DNA of 6,613 bases, taken from Pontiella desulfatans (GTDB lineage Bacteria; Verrucomicrobiota; Kiritimatiellia; Kiritimatiellales; Pontiellaceae). A model generated the notes under the pieces. It was not told where the DNA came from. It worked only from the letters and a program-made list of their open reading frames with translations, and ran no database searches. This document shows, piece by piece, positions 1 through 5,556 of the stretch (the stretch's first letter is position 1; each line of letters begins with the position of its first letter). Position numbers and translations under genes: made by a program. The stretch lies in NCBI GenBank assembly GCA_029287275.1, contig JARFRL010000292.1, forward strand, positions 1 to 6,613, read 5' to 3'.

Positions 1-536
1 GCCGCGTGAACGGTGGTCATCAGACCTTTGGCGATGCCGAACTTGTCGTTCAGAACCTTCGCGACCGGCGCCAGGCAGTTGGTGGTGCAGGAAGCGTTGG
101 AAACGATGTCCTGGCCCGCGTAGGAGTCGGTGTTGACGCCGCAAACGAACATCGGGGTCGCGTCCTTGGAAGGAGCGGAAAGAACCACTTTCTTCGCGCC
201 GGCTTCGATGTGCTTGCGCGCGGTTTCGTCGGTCAGGAAGAAACCAGTGGATTCAACCACGACTTCAGCGCCAACGGCGTCCCATGCGAGGTTCGCGGGA
301 TCGCGCTCGGCGGTGATGCGGATCGTGGATCCGTTCACGACGAGGGAACCGTCTTTTACTTCAACCGTGCCGGCGAATTTGCCGTGTACGGAGTCGTACT
401 TGAGCATGTACGCGAGGTAGTCAACGTCCAGCAGGTCGTTGATGCCTACGATTTCGATGTCTTCGCGAGCCGCGGCAGCGCGGAAAACCATACGTCCAAT
501 ACGGCCGAAACCGTTAATTCCAACTTTAGTAGCCAT
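1..536 (-). CDS. gap: Glyceraldehyde-3-phosphate dehydrogenase, type I (N-terminal part, runs off left edge)
   Basis: Cytoplasmic glycolytic/gluconeogenic enzyme that oxidatively phosphorylates glyceraldehyde 3-phosphate to 1,3-bisphosphoglycerate with NAD+. The visible 178 residues start at the ATG complementary to 534-536, preceded by a purine-rich GGAAAGG Shine-Dalgarno. Visible landmarks are the Rossmann loop GFGRIGR (residues 9-15), INDLLD with Asp34 as expected for NAD preference, SNASCTTNC carrying catalytic Cys150, and TTVHA with catalytic His177 at the very edge. Roughly the C-terminal half lies outside the window. The segments LLDVDYLAYMLKYDS and TAERDPANLAW resemble the Escherichia coli GapA class closely, as judged from memory rather than by alignment. 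It is transcribed divergently from the porin. Identification is secure. Confidence 0.97.
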   Translation of the reverse strand, partial: MATKVGINGFGRIGRMVFRAAAAREDIEIVGINDLLDVDYLAYMLKYDSVHGKFAGTVEVKDGSLVVNGSTIRITAERDPANLAWDAVGAEVVVESTGFFLTDETARKHIEAGAKKVVLSAPSKDATPMFVCGVNTDSYAGQDIVSNASCTTNCLAPVAKVLNDKFGIAKGLMTTVHA

Positions 537-597
537 TGTTTAGCACCTTTCCTTAATTTAGGTTAGAAACACCATTTTGTGGTAAAAACGAGCGCGC

Positions 598-626
598 ACA
601 TTACCCAACCGAAAAATTCGCGTCAA
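598..626 (-). promoter_or_regulatory. Candidate sigma70-type promoter for gap
   Basis: On the minus strand a -35-like TTGACG (complement of 621-626, 5 of 6 consensus) is separated by 17 bp from TAATGT (complement of 598-603, 3 of 6). It lies about 60 bp upstream of the gap start codon, leaving a short leader with the Shine-Dalgarno. Spacing and position are good, but the -10 is weak. A nearby TATGAT (around 629-636) is a better -10 match but has no convincing -35. Confidence 0.45.
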
Positions 627-690
627 CCATCATACAATGGTTTTTATTATGAATAACCCGCCCGCGTTTAGATTTTATTCCAACAAGGGG

Positions 691-718
691 TTGACATTTT
701 CTTAGGCGAGGCTAAGTT
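691..718 (+). promoter_or_regulatory. Candidate promoter for the porin gene
   Basis: A perfect -35 hexamer TTGACA (691-696) is followed after 16 bp by TAAGTT (713-718), a weak -10 with 3 of 6 matches. It points towards the porin, whose start codon is about 265 bp downstream, implying a long leader. The -10 is overlapped by a palindrome (701-716), as would suit an operator for a repressor or activator. Confidence 0.45.
701..716. promoter_or_regulatory. Palindrome overlapping the porin promoter (possible operator)
   Basis: CTTAG-N6-CTAAG is a perfect 5+5 inverted repeat lying between the -35 and -10 and overlapping the -10. The core TTAGG....GGCTAA recalls the DtxR/IdeR-type metalloregulator box (consensus about TTAGGTTAGGCTAACCTAA), with about 13 of 19 positions agreeing when aligned by eye. 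The far half-site CCTAA is not conserved. Regulation by a metal sensor is an inference only. Confidence 0.3.
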
Positions 719-970
719 TGGCCGCGATTTCCAATTAACAAGGAAATCACGCGTCCTGTCAGGGTGGCCCTGAGGGTTGTTTAAAAAACGAATTTTCCGG
801 CGAGCGGGTTCAGCGGATGAACCGAACGTTGGGTGCGGAGTTTCTGGTTTAAATGATCGTCACGCGACGCGGGTCCATGCGGGGAGGGATATCTTTCCTC
901 TCTCAATCATCCGCCGCGGCCACGTCTTTTTCCCCGATCTTCCCGCCTGACGACCCGTTGGTGATTCATC

Positions 971-977
971 AAAGGAG
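971..977 (+). promoter_or_regulatory. Strong Shine-Dalgarno fixing the porin start
   Basis: AAAGGAG sits 7 nt before the ATG at 985. No other in-frame start upstream has a comparable site, so translation is placed at 985 rather than at the more distal ATG at 853. Confidence 0.8.
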
Positions 978-984
978 AAACAAC

Positions 985-2232
985 ATGAAACATCACGTAT
1001 TGAAAACGATCGGCGTCGCGGCTCTCGTCGCGACCTTCACCCTTGGCGCGGCCGCGGCCGAGGAAGACCGCCTCGCCGCGCTGGAAAAGGAAATGGCGAA
1101 CACCCGGGCCGAACTGGCCGCGCTCAAAGGCGAGAAGAACGATCTCGCCGCGGTCACCGAAACCGAAAGCAAGCTGACGCTCGGCGGCTACGGCGAGATC
1201 CACGCCAACTTCGTCGATGGCGGAAAGAGCATGATCGATATTCATCGCCTAGTGATGTACGTCGGCTACGAATTCGCGGATTGGATTCGCGTCAGCTCCG
1301 AGGTTGAACTCGAACACGCGTATGTCTCCTCCGGCTCCGGCGGCGAGATTTCCCTCGAGCAGTTGTATGTCGATTTCCTGCTGTCCGACCCGATCAGCGT
1401 CCGCGCCGGCCGCGTGCTCGCGCCGCTCGGAATCATCAACCAGCTTCACGAGCCCACCCTCTTCTTCGGCGTGGAACGCCCGTCGGTCGACAAAGTCATC
1501 ATCCCGAGCACCTGGTCGCTCGACGGCGCGGGCGTCTTCGGCGCGCCGACGAGTTGGATGACCTACGAAGCCTACGCGGTCGCGGGCCTGCAAGGCTCCG
1601 GCTTCGACGCGGCGAACGGCGTCCGCGGCGGACGCAACAAGGAGCGCCAGGGATTGAACGATCCCGCGGTGACCGGCCGGATCGACTTCTTTCCGGTCGT
1701 GACCGACCATCAGAATCTGCGCGTCGGCGTTTCCGGCTACTACGGCGGAACCGACAACGCCAACAAAGGCGGCGAGGGAACGCCCAGCGTGGACAACACC
1801 TTCGCGCTCTATTCCGCGGACGTCCAATACGACGTCTCTCGCTTCCTCTTCCGCGGCGTCGTCGCCCACGGCGCCAACTCCGACGCGGACGCGCTGCAGA
1901 CCGCGTACGCCAACGGCGCCGGCGAAGAGATCTTCGGCTGGTATCTCGAAGGCGGCGTGAGCGTCATGCCCAACGCGTGGAAAAAGGGCAAGATGAAAGA
2001 AGCCGACCTGATCCCCTTCGTTCGTTACGAGCGATACGACACGCAACACAAGGTGCCGGACAACGTCGTTAAAAACGACGCGAACGACCGTCAGGACATC
2101 ACCGTGGGCGTCAACTGGCTGCTGACCCCGAACTTCGTGGTCAAAGCCGATGTTCAGTTCCTCTCCAACGAACTGGTCGGCTCCGACGTGAACAACAAAT
2201 ACAACCTCGGCATCGGCTGGGTGTTCAACTAA
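985..2232 (+). CDS. Outer-membrane beta-barrel porin (phosphate-selective porin O/P-like)
   Basis: The predicted 415-residue precursor is exported by Sec and inserted in the outer membrane as a diffusion channel of unknown substrate. Residues 1-25 form a signal peptide (basic start, hydrophobic core, GAAAA before EED). Residues 26-52 are a short heptad-like segment (LAALEKEMANTRAELAALK) that could trimerise in the periplasm, as in several porin families. From about residue 63 (LTLGGYGEIHANF) alternating aromatic/hydrophobic strands continue to the C-terminus. A conserved-looking block at 142-186 (APLGIINQLHEP, then a TW-containing segment) resembles porins of the OprO/OprP-like group. The protein ends GWVFN, so the aromatic residue of the usual assembly signal is penultimate rather than last. 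The start is set by the AAAGGAG site. Substrate specificity, including phosphate, cannot be read from the sequence. An intrinsic terminator follows it. Confidence 0.85.
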   Translation: MKHHVLKTIGVAALVATFTLGAAAAEEDRLAALEKEMANTRAELAALKGEKNDLAAVTETESKLTLGGYGEIHANFVDGGKSMIDIHRLVMYVGYEFADWIRVSSEVELEHAYVSSGSGGEISLEQLYVDFLLSDPISVRAGRVLAPLGIINQLHEPTLFFGVERPSVDKVIIPSTWSLDGAGVFGAPTSWMTYEAYAVAGLQGSGFDAANGVRGGRNKERQGLNDPAVTGRIDFFPVVTDHQNLRVGVSGYYGGTDNANKGGEGTPSVDNTFALYSADVQYDVSRFLFRGVVAHGANSDADALQTAYANGAGEEIFGWYLEGGVSVMPNAWKKGKMKEADLIPFVRYERYDTQHKVPDNVVKNDANDRQDITVGVNWLLTPNFVVKADVQFLSNELVGSDVNNKYNLGIGWVFN

Positions 2233-2256
2233 CCCGCGCCGCGATCAAACCGTCGC

Positions 2257-2294
2257 GCCGCCCTTCCCCGCGCGGGTCGGGCGGCTTTGGTTTT
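2257..2294 (+). terminator. Intrinsic terminator after the porin gene
   Basis: A perfect 7-bp GC stem pairs GCCGCCC (2257-2263) with GGGCGGC (2279-2285). The intervening 15 nt contain a nested CCC/GGG pair. The T-rich TTTGGTTTT (2286-2294) follows directly. It lies 25 bp after the porin stop codon and should separate porin transcription from the redox operon downstream. Confidence 0.75.
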
Positions 2295-2302
2295 CATTCC
2301 CC

Positions 2303-2332
2303 TTGCCCCGCGGCGTCCTAAAACCGTATCTT
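2303..2332 (+). promoter_or_regulatory. Weak candidate promoter for the Rnf-like operon
   Basis: TTGCCC (2303-2308) and TATCTT (2327-2332) are spaced 18 bp apart, each matching 4 of 6 consensus bases. The pair lies between the porin terminator and the FMN-binding gene, where an independent promoter would be expected. The match is poor, so this is position-led. Confidence 0.25.
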
Positions 2333-2348
2333 CGGGCGTCCATTCCAC

Positions 2349-2352
2349 GGAG
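2349..2352 (+). promoter_or_regulatory. Shine-Dalgarno fixing the FMN-binding gene start
   Basis: GGAG is placed 6 nt before the ATG at 2359. This ATG begins a clear signal-peptide-like sequence. The in-frame ATG at 2287 lies inside the T-rich tail of the terminator and would add an implausible N-terminal extension. Confidence 0.65.
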
Positions 2353-2358
2353 TTCAAC

Positions 2359-2862
2359 ATGCTGATCCGAGTGTTCATTCTAGCCTCGCTGCTCGTCGTC
2401 GCCATTGGCGCCGACAAGCCGAGCGACGTCGTCAGCGCCGCGATGAGCGGCCTTTCCGTGGTCGGCTCCGAGGAGCCCTATTCCCGCGTCATCCAGCGCG
2501 TCTATATCGGATGGGACGCCGACGGCAACCCGTAGACCGGCGTCGCCTACCGCGAAATCGAATCGTTCAAACCCATCACCGGCGTCGTGATCGTCGATAA
2601 AACCGAAAACGGCTACGTGCTGCGCGAGGCGATCTTTCCGGACATCGACAAAATCAAAAACGCCAAAGACCGCAAGCAAATCATGAGCGTGCTCAAGCAA
2701 TTCAAAAACGTGCCGTTCGATCCGCACGCGGAAAAGTCCGCGGTCGACGCGCTCAGCGGCGCGACCCGCTACGGCATCAAAACCTCGGGCTACCTCAACT
2801 ACCTCGCCCGCCACGTGGCCCTCGCCATGGAAACGCCGCCCGAGTGGGCCCGCGAGAAATAA
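2359..2862 (+). pseudogene. FMN-binding domain protein (RnfG-like), interrupted by an in-frame amber codon
   Basis: Read through the stop, this is a 167-codon protein that would carry covalently bound FMN on the periplasmic face and act as an electron carrier for an Rnf/Nqr-type complex. Residues 1-18 are a signal peptide or membrane anchor (MLIRVFILASLLVVAIGA). After the amber at codon 59 the frame continues with TGVAYREIESFKPITGVV and reaches DALSGATRYG, the family's S-G-A-T motif, with Thr136 as the expected flavin-attachment residue. It is shorter than typical RnfG (about 200 residues) but complete for a single FMN_bind domain. The TAA stop is 3 bp before rnfC, so coupled translation would be expected. 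If the amber terminates, only a 58-residue fragment without a flavin site is made, and this is a pseudogene. A CAG-to-TAG change would explain it with one base. Read-through or a sequence error would make it a functional gene. A separate downstream start such as GTG 2587 would lose the export signal. Family assignment is firmer than the pseudogene status. Confidence 0.8.
2533..2535 (+). other. In-frame amber (TAG) codon inside the FMN-binding gene
   Basis: The codons run GAC GGC AAC CCG TAG ACC GGC GTC, in the same frame as both the signal peptide and the SGAT motif, so no frameshift is involved. Neighbouring rnfC and the M48 gene use TAG as an ordinary stop, which suggests the codon normally terminates in this organism. 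Confidence 0.95.
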
Positions 2863-2865
2863 CCC

Positions 2866-3894
2866 ATGCTCCGGCGCGTCAAGATCGACTGGGCCGACCT
2901 GCCCGATCCGCGGAATCTGGAGGCGCCCTATCCGCCTCCCGAGCGCCTCCATCCCGGGCTGAACGAAATCAACGCCGAAACGTTTCCCGCCTTCCTCGAC
3001 GAGATCGGCCTGGTGGGAATGGGCGGAAGCGGTTTCCCGACCGCGGCGAAAATCAGCGCCGCGCTCGGCGCCCACACCCTCGTCGTTAACGGCGTCGAGT
3101 GCGAGCCCGGCGTCACGATCGATCAAGCCGTCCTGCTCAATCAAGCGCTCTGGGTCGCGGCCGGCGCCCACGCGAGCGCCAAAGCCGTCGGGGCGACCCA
3201 CATCATTCTCGCGGTGAAAAACGATCCCGACCTCGTTTCCGAACTGCGCGGCCTTTATCCGGACTTCGAGATCGCCACGTTCTCGGAAAAATATCCCGCG
3301 GGCGCGGAGAAGCTGATCCTGAAAAAACTCACCGGTAAAACGCCGCCGCCCGGCGCGCGGCCGCATCAGTTCGGCTATCTGGTCCAAAACGTCGTTTCGC
3401 TGCGGGCCATCGGCCGCGCCCTCGTCGACGGCGTCCCGGTGATTGAACGCCCCCTCACGTTGGCGATGCCTTCCACCGGCTTCTATAAAAACATCATCGT
3501 TCCCGTCGGCGTTCCGATCCGCGAGCTCGTCGAGCGCCACGAACTTCCGTACGACCCCGCGGTTCACATCCTCTCCAACTCCGGGCTGATGATGGGCCGC
3601 GAGGCGGCGCTGGACGATCCCGTTGAAAAAACCACGCTCTCGATTCTCGTTCTCCGCCGCGACACCGCTTGGCGCGACGAACGGCCTTGCGTTCGTTGCG
3701 GCGCGTGCGACGCGGCTTGCCCGCTCGGTCTGAACCCCTTCACGCTCGCGGAGCGCGTCCGAAAAGGAAAAACGAATTCGGCCGCGTTCAAGGGTCAGAT
3801 GACGGAATGCTTCCTCTGCGGCGTCTGCTCCGCGGTCTGCCCGTCGGACATCCCCCTGGTTCAAACGCTAGAAAAGGGGAAACAATGTCTATAG
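2866..3894 (+). CDS. rnfC: RnfC-like NADH-linked Fe-S flavoprotein, lacking the N-terminal barrel-sandwich domain
   Basis: This 342-residue cytoplasmic, membrane-associated electron-transfer subunit is expected to accept electrons from NADH (or donate them in reverse) through FMN and pass them to two [4Fe-4S] clusters. Residues 45-60 (IGLVGMGGSGFPTA) are the glycine-rich nucleotide/flavin loop of the RnfC/Complex I 51-kDa domain, followed by VVNGVECEP (73-81). Residues about 200-245 fit the SLBB-like region. Two ferredoxin motifs close the protein: CVRCGACDAACP (Cys275/278/281/285) and CFLCGVCSAVCP (Cys315/318/321/325). Canonical RnfC is about 430 residues or more and begins with a barrel-sandwich domain; here the 51K-like domain starts within 50 residues, so that domain is missing. 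The ATG at 2866 follows the FMN gene after CCC, with only a weak GAGAA Shine-Dalgarno. The TAG stop overlaps rnfD by 10 nt. PduS shares this architecture but is less likely given the RnfD neighbour. Confidence 0.88.
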   Translation: MLRRVKIDWADLPDPRNLEAPYPPPERLHPGLNEINAETFPAFLDEIGLVGMGGSGFPTAAKISAALGAHTLVVNGVECEPGVTIDQAVLLNQALWVAAGAHASAKAVGATHIILAVKNDPDLVSELRGLYPDFEIATFSEKYPAGAEKLILKKLTGKTPPPGARPHQFGYLVQNVVSLRAIGRALVDGVPVIERPLTLAMPSTGFYKNIIVPVGVPIRELVERHELPYDPAVHILSNSGLMMGREAALDDPVEKTTLSILVLRRDTAWRDERPCVRCGACDAACPLGLNPFTLAERVRKGKTNSAAFKGQMTECFLCGVCSAVCPSDIPLVQTLEKGKQCL

Positions 3895-4835
3895 CCAGCC
3901 CCTTCATCAAGATCGGCTCCCGAAGCTCCGCGATGGCCGCGTGGGCGCTGCTCGCGTTGCTGGTTCCCGCCGCGCTATACAGCGCGCTCTACGACGCCTC
4001 GTTCATCTGGCGCCTGATCGGGTACGCGCTGTTGGGCATGAGCGCGGAAACGATCTACACCCTGATTTTCAAACGGAAACGCCGACTCGTATGCATGGGC
4101 TCCGGATTTTCCGCGGCGCTGCTCGCCGCGAGCGTGCCGAATTCCATGCCGTTCCTACCCATGTTGTTCGCGATCCTTTTCATGGTTTGGGTCGTGAAAC
4201 TGCCGATGGTCGGGCTACCGCTTCGCTTCAACACCGCGATGATCGGGCGGCTCTTCCTGATGCTGGTCTATCCCGCGGCCGTCGTGAACTGGGGAACGCC
4301 CACGGCCGACGTCATCTCCACCGCGACGCCGCAAGAGCTGTATCACTCCGAAGGGTTCCAACTGGAATGGGGCGAACTGCTGTTCGGAAAAATAGACGGC
4401 GTTTGGGAAGGCCTCTTCCTGCTGGTCCCCGGCAGTCCCGGCGAAACCTTCCCCGTCGTCCTGCTGCTGCTCGGCGGGTTGCTGTGCTGGAAAGGAATCA
4501 CCGCGTGGCGGACGCCCGTCGCGTTTCTGCTGACCTTCTGCGCGACCACGTGGCTGTGCGGCGACTCCCCGCTCTTCAACCTCTTCTCGGCCGCGACCAT
4601 CTTCAGCGCGGTCTTCATTGTTTCCGATCCGGTCTCGTCGCCCATGAGCAAGGGCGGACAGATCGCGTGCGGCGTGATCATCGGCGTCGGCAACGCGCTG
4701 ATTCGGCACTTCACCTACTACACCGAAGCGATCGTCTACGCGGTCCTGCTCGGCAACCTCTGCGCGCCCGCGCTCGACCGCCTCGCCTTCGAGCTCCGCG
4801 GCCGACGCCTGAACCGCCGGAGCCGCGCGCCATGA
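3885..4835 (+). CDS. rnfD: RnfD/NqrB-like membrane flavoprotein
   Basis: This integral inner-membrane subunit of Rnf-type complexes carries covalently bound FMN and passes electrons across the membrane. The 316 residues match usual RnfD length. Helices are visible at about 17-36, 40-60, 73-84, 88-105, 119-135, 188-202, 210-225, 231-247, 258-273 and 281-298. The family flavin-attachment region is DVISTATPQ (142-150), with Thr148 as the likely FMN ligand. PGSPGETFP (182-190) and SDPVSSP (247-253) match characteristic RnfD loops, and the C-terminal YAVLLGNLCAPALD (285-298) matches the family's last helix. The ATG at 3885 is preceded by AAGGGGA (3874-3880) and lies inside the end of rnfC, indicating translational coupling. 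The tail is arginine-rich (RGRRLNRRSR), consistent with a cytoplasmic C-terminus. The partner subunits RnfA and RnfE are not in the window. Confidence 0.92.
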   Translation: MSIASPFIKIGSRSSAMAAWALLALLVPAALYSALYDASFIWRLIGYALLGMSAETIYTLIFKRKRRLVCMGSGFSAALLAASVPNSMPFLPMLFAILFMVWVVKLPMVGLPLRFNTAMIGRLFLMLVYPAAVVNWGTPTADVISTATPQELYHSEGFQLEWGELLFGKIDGVWEGLFLLVPGSPGETFPVVLLLLGGLLCWKGITAWRTPVAFLLTFCATTWLCGDSPLFNLFSAATIFSAVFIVSDPVSSPMSKGGQIACGVIIGVGNALIRHFTYYTEAIVYAVLLGNLCAPALDRLAFELRGRRLNRRSRAP

Positions 4836-5542
4836 ACTCCCTCGCCTACGCGCTCGGCCGCAAATCCGCGCCGCTGTTCCTGAAAGTCAACTGGGTGATG
4901 AAATCGCTCGCGGGCACGGACGCCGAAAAAATCGCCGCCGAGTTTCAAATGGGTCATTTGCTCGCGGAGGTGTACGAGGAAAAGATCCCGACCTTCGAGA
5001 ACAACCGACTCTCGGAAATCGCCGCGCGGCTGACCCGACGACTCGCCAACAAGGACCGTCGGCACCGCTTCCGGCTCGACCAATCCAACGCGCTCAACGC
5101 CTGCGCGATTCCCGGCGGCTTCATCTATCTCTCGGAAAGCCTGTTCGATCTCTGCGGCGAGGATCGCGACGCGGTCGCGTTCACGCTCGCGCACGAAATC
5201 GCGCACGGCGTTCATGGCGACGCGAACAAACGGTTCCTCACCAAGACCGTCGTCAACGGTCTGCTGCGACTCCGCGCGCGCGGCCTAAGCTCGGCGTCGC
5301 GCCAGCTTCTGTCGAAGCTGATTCAGCAAGGTTATTCGCGGGAACAGGAATTCCGCGCCGACCGTTTCGCCGTGGCGCTCACCAAAGCCGCCGGCTTCGA
5401 TCCGCTCGGCGGGCGCCGGTTGTTCAGCGCGCTCGCGAAGCGTTCGGCCGATCCGAACGCGCTCGGCGCGTATTTCTCGTCGCATCCGCCCATGGCGGAG
5501 CGGATCGAACGGATCGAAAAACGGGCGCGGGAATTGGGTTAG
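4832..5542 (+). CDS. M48-family zinc metallopeptidase
   Basis: This 236-residue protein has the M48 catalytic signature HEIAH (His121, Glu122, His125) and the downstream third zinc ligand in REQEFRAD (Glu173, with Asp177), followed by SSHPPMAERIE (residues 213-223), a typical M48 C-terminal segment. The N-terminal region, with an EFQMG segment near residues 37-41, also looks like the Oma1/BepA/LoiP branch. No signal peptide, lipobox or transmembrane helices are evident, so it may act in the cytoplasm or at the inner face of the membrane, unlike the multi-spanning HtpX. The start overlaps the rnfD stop as ATGA, with CGGAG 9 nt upstream. Although the frame is open far upstream inside rnfD, only this start is supported. 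The close coupling suggests a quality-control or maturation role for the redox module, or mere co-transcription. The TAG stop overlaps the convergent channel gene by 4 nt. Substrate unknown. Confidence 0.88.
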   Translation: MNSLAYALGRKSAPLFLKVNWVMKSLAGTDAEKIAAEFQMGHLLAEVYEEKIPTFENNRLSEIAARLTRRLANKDRRHRFRLDQSNALNACAIPGGFIYLSESLFDLCGEDRDAVAFTLAHEIAHGVHGDANKRFLTKTVVNGLLRLRARGLSSASRQLLSKLIQQGYSREQEFRADRFAVALTKAAGFDPLGGRRLFSALAKRSADPNALGAYFSSHPPMAERIERIEKRARELG

Positions 5543-5556
5543 CTCAACGCCGCGCC
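5517..5556 (-). terminator. Intrinsic terminator of the channel gene, embedded in the M48 gene
   Basis: On the minus strand GGCGCGG (complement of 5550-5556) pairs perfectly over 7 bp with CCGCGCC (complement of 5524-5530). An inner stem TTGAG/CCCAA (with one G-U pair) encloses the overlapping stop codons. The sequence CG plus TTTTT (complement of 5517-5523) follows. The stem would also form on plus-strand RNA but has no T-tract there, so intrinsic termination is expected only for the minus-strand transcript. Confidence 0.65.

Larger units (their letters stand above)
537..984. other. Divergent intergenic region between gap and the porin gene
   Basis: This 448-bp stretch has no supported gene. 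The ATG at 853 is in frame with the porin but follows an in-frame TAA (850-852) and lacks a Shine-Dalgarno. The gap-proximal part (about 541-700) is visibly AT-richer than the genes and holds one promoter candidate per strand. From about 720 to 984 it would form a long untranslated leader for the porin. Two short perfect hairpins are visible there: TCAGGG-TGG-CCCTGA (759-773) and GGTTCA-GCGGA-TGAACC (807-823). No tRNA, riboswitch or known small RNA was recognised. Confidence 0.6.

Noticed and set aside
741..752. Shared 11-mer GGAAATCACGC upstream of the porin and upstream of the channel gene (near 6367-6377, opposite strand)
   Set aside because: Exact 11-base matches are expected by chance in a window of this size. 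The second copy lies inside kinase coding sequence, and no dyad or promoter context is shared.
759..780. Hairpin TCAGGG-TGG-CCCTGA as an intrinsic terminator
   Set aside because: The stem is only 6 bp and the following GGGTTGTTT is a poor T-tract. No gene ends just upstream on the plus strand, so it is listed only as a leader hairpin.
853..984. Alternative upstream start for the porin
   Set aside because: No Shine-Dalgarno before 853, an immediately preceding in-frame TAA, and it would bury the evident signal peptide 44 residues inside the protein.
1249..2049. 266-codon open frame on the minus strand opposite the porin
   Set aside because: Low-complexity Arg/Ala/Val/Asp translation typical of antisense shadow; the plus strand is a clear beta-barrel protein.
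2533..2535. Genome-wide reassignment of TAG to an amino acid
   Set aside because: TAG ends rnfC (just after the rnfD start) and the M48 gene at natural protein ends, so the codon appears to work as a stop in this genome. Local read-through remains open.
2380..3864. 494-codon open frame on the minus strand opposite the FMN-binding and rnfC genes
   Set aside because: Composition is rich in Arg, Asp, Val and Gly with no recognisable motif, as expected opposite GC-rich coding DNA. The plus strand carries clear Rnf motifs throughout.
2866..3894. PduS (cobalamin reductase) as the identity of the RnfC-like protein
   Set aside because: PduS shares the flavin loop and ferredoxin motifs but belongs with propanediol microcompartment genes, none of which are present. 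The adjacent RnfD and FMN-binding genes favour an Rnf-like role.
3941..4831. Upstream extension of the M48 frame through rnfD
   Set aside because: The translation is Arg-rich shadow sequence with no domain. The ATG at 4832 has a Shine-Dalgarno, an ATGA overlap and starts a normal M48 protein.
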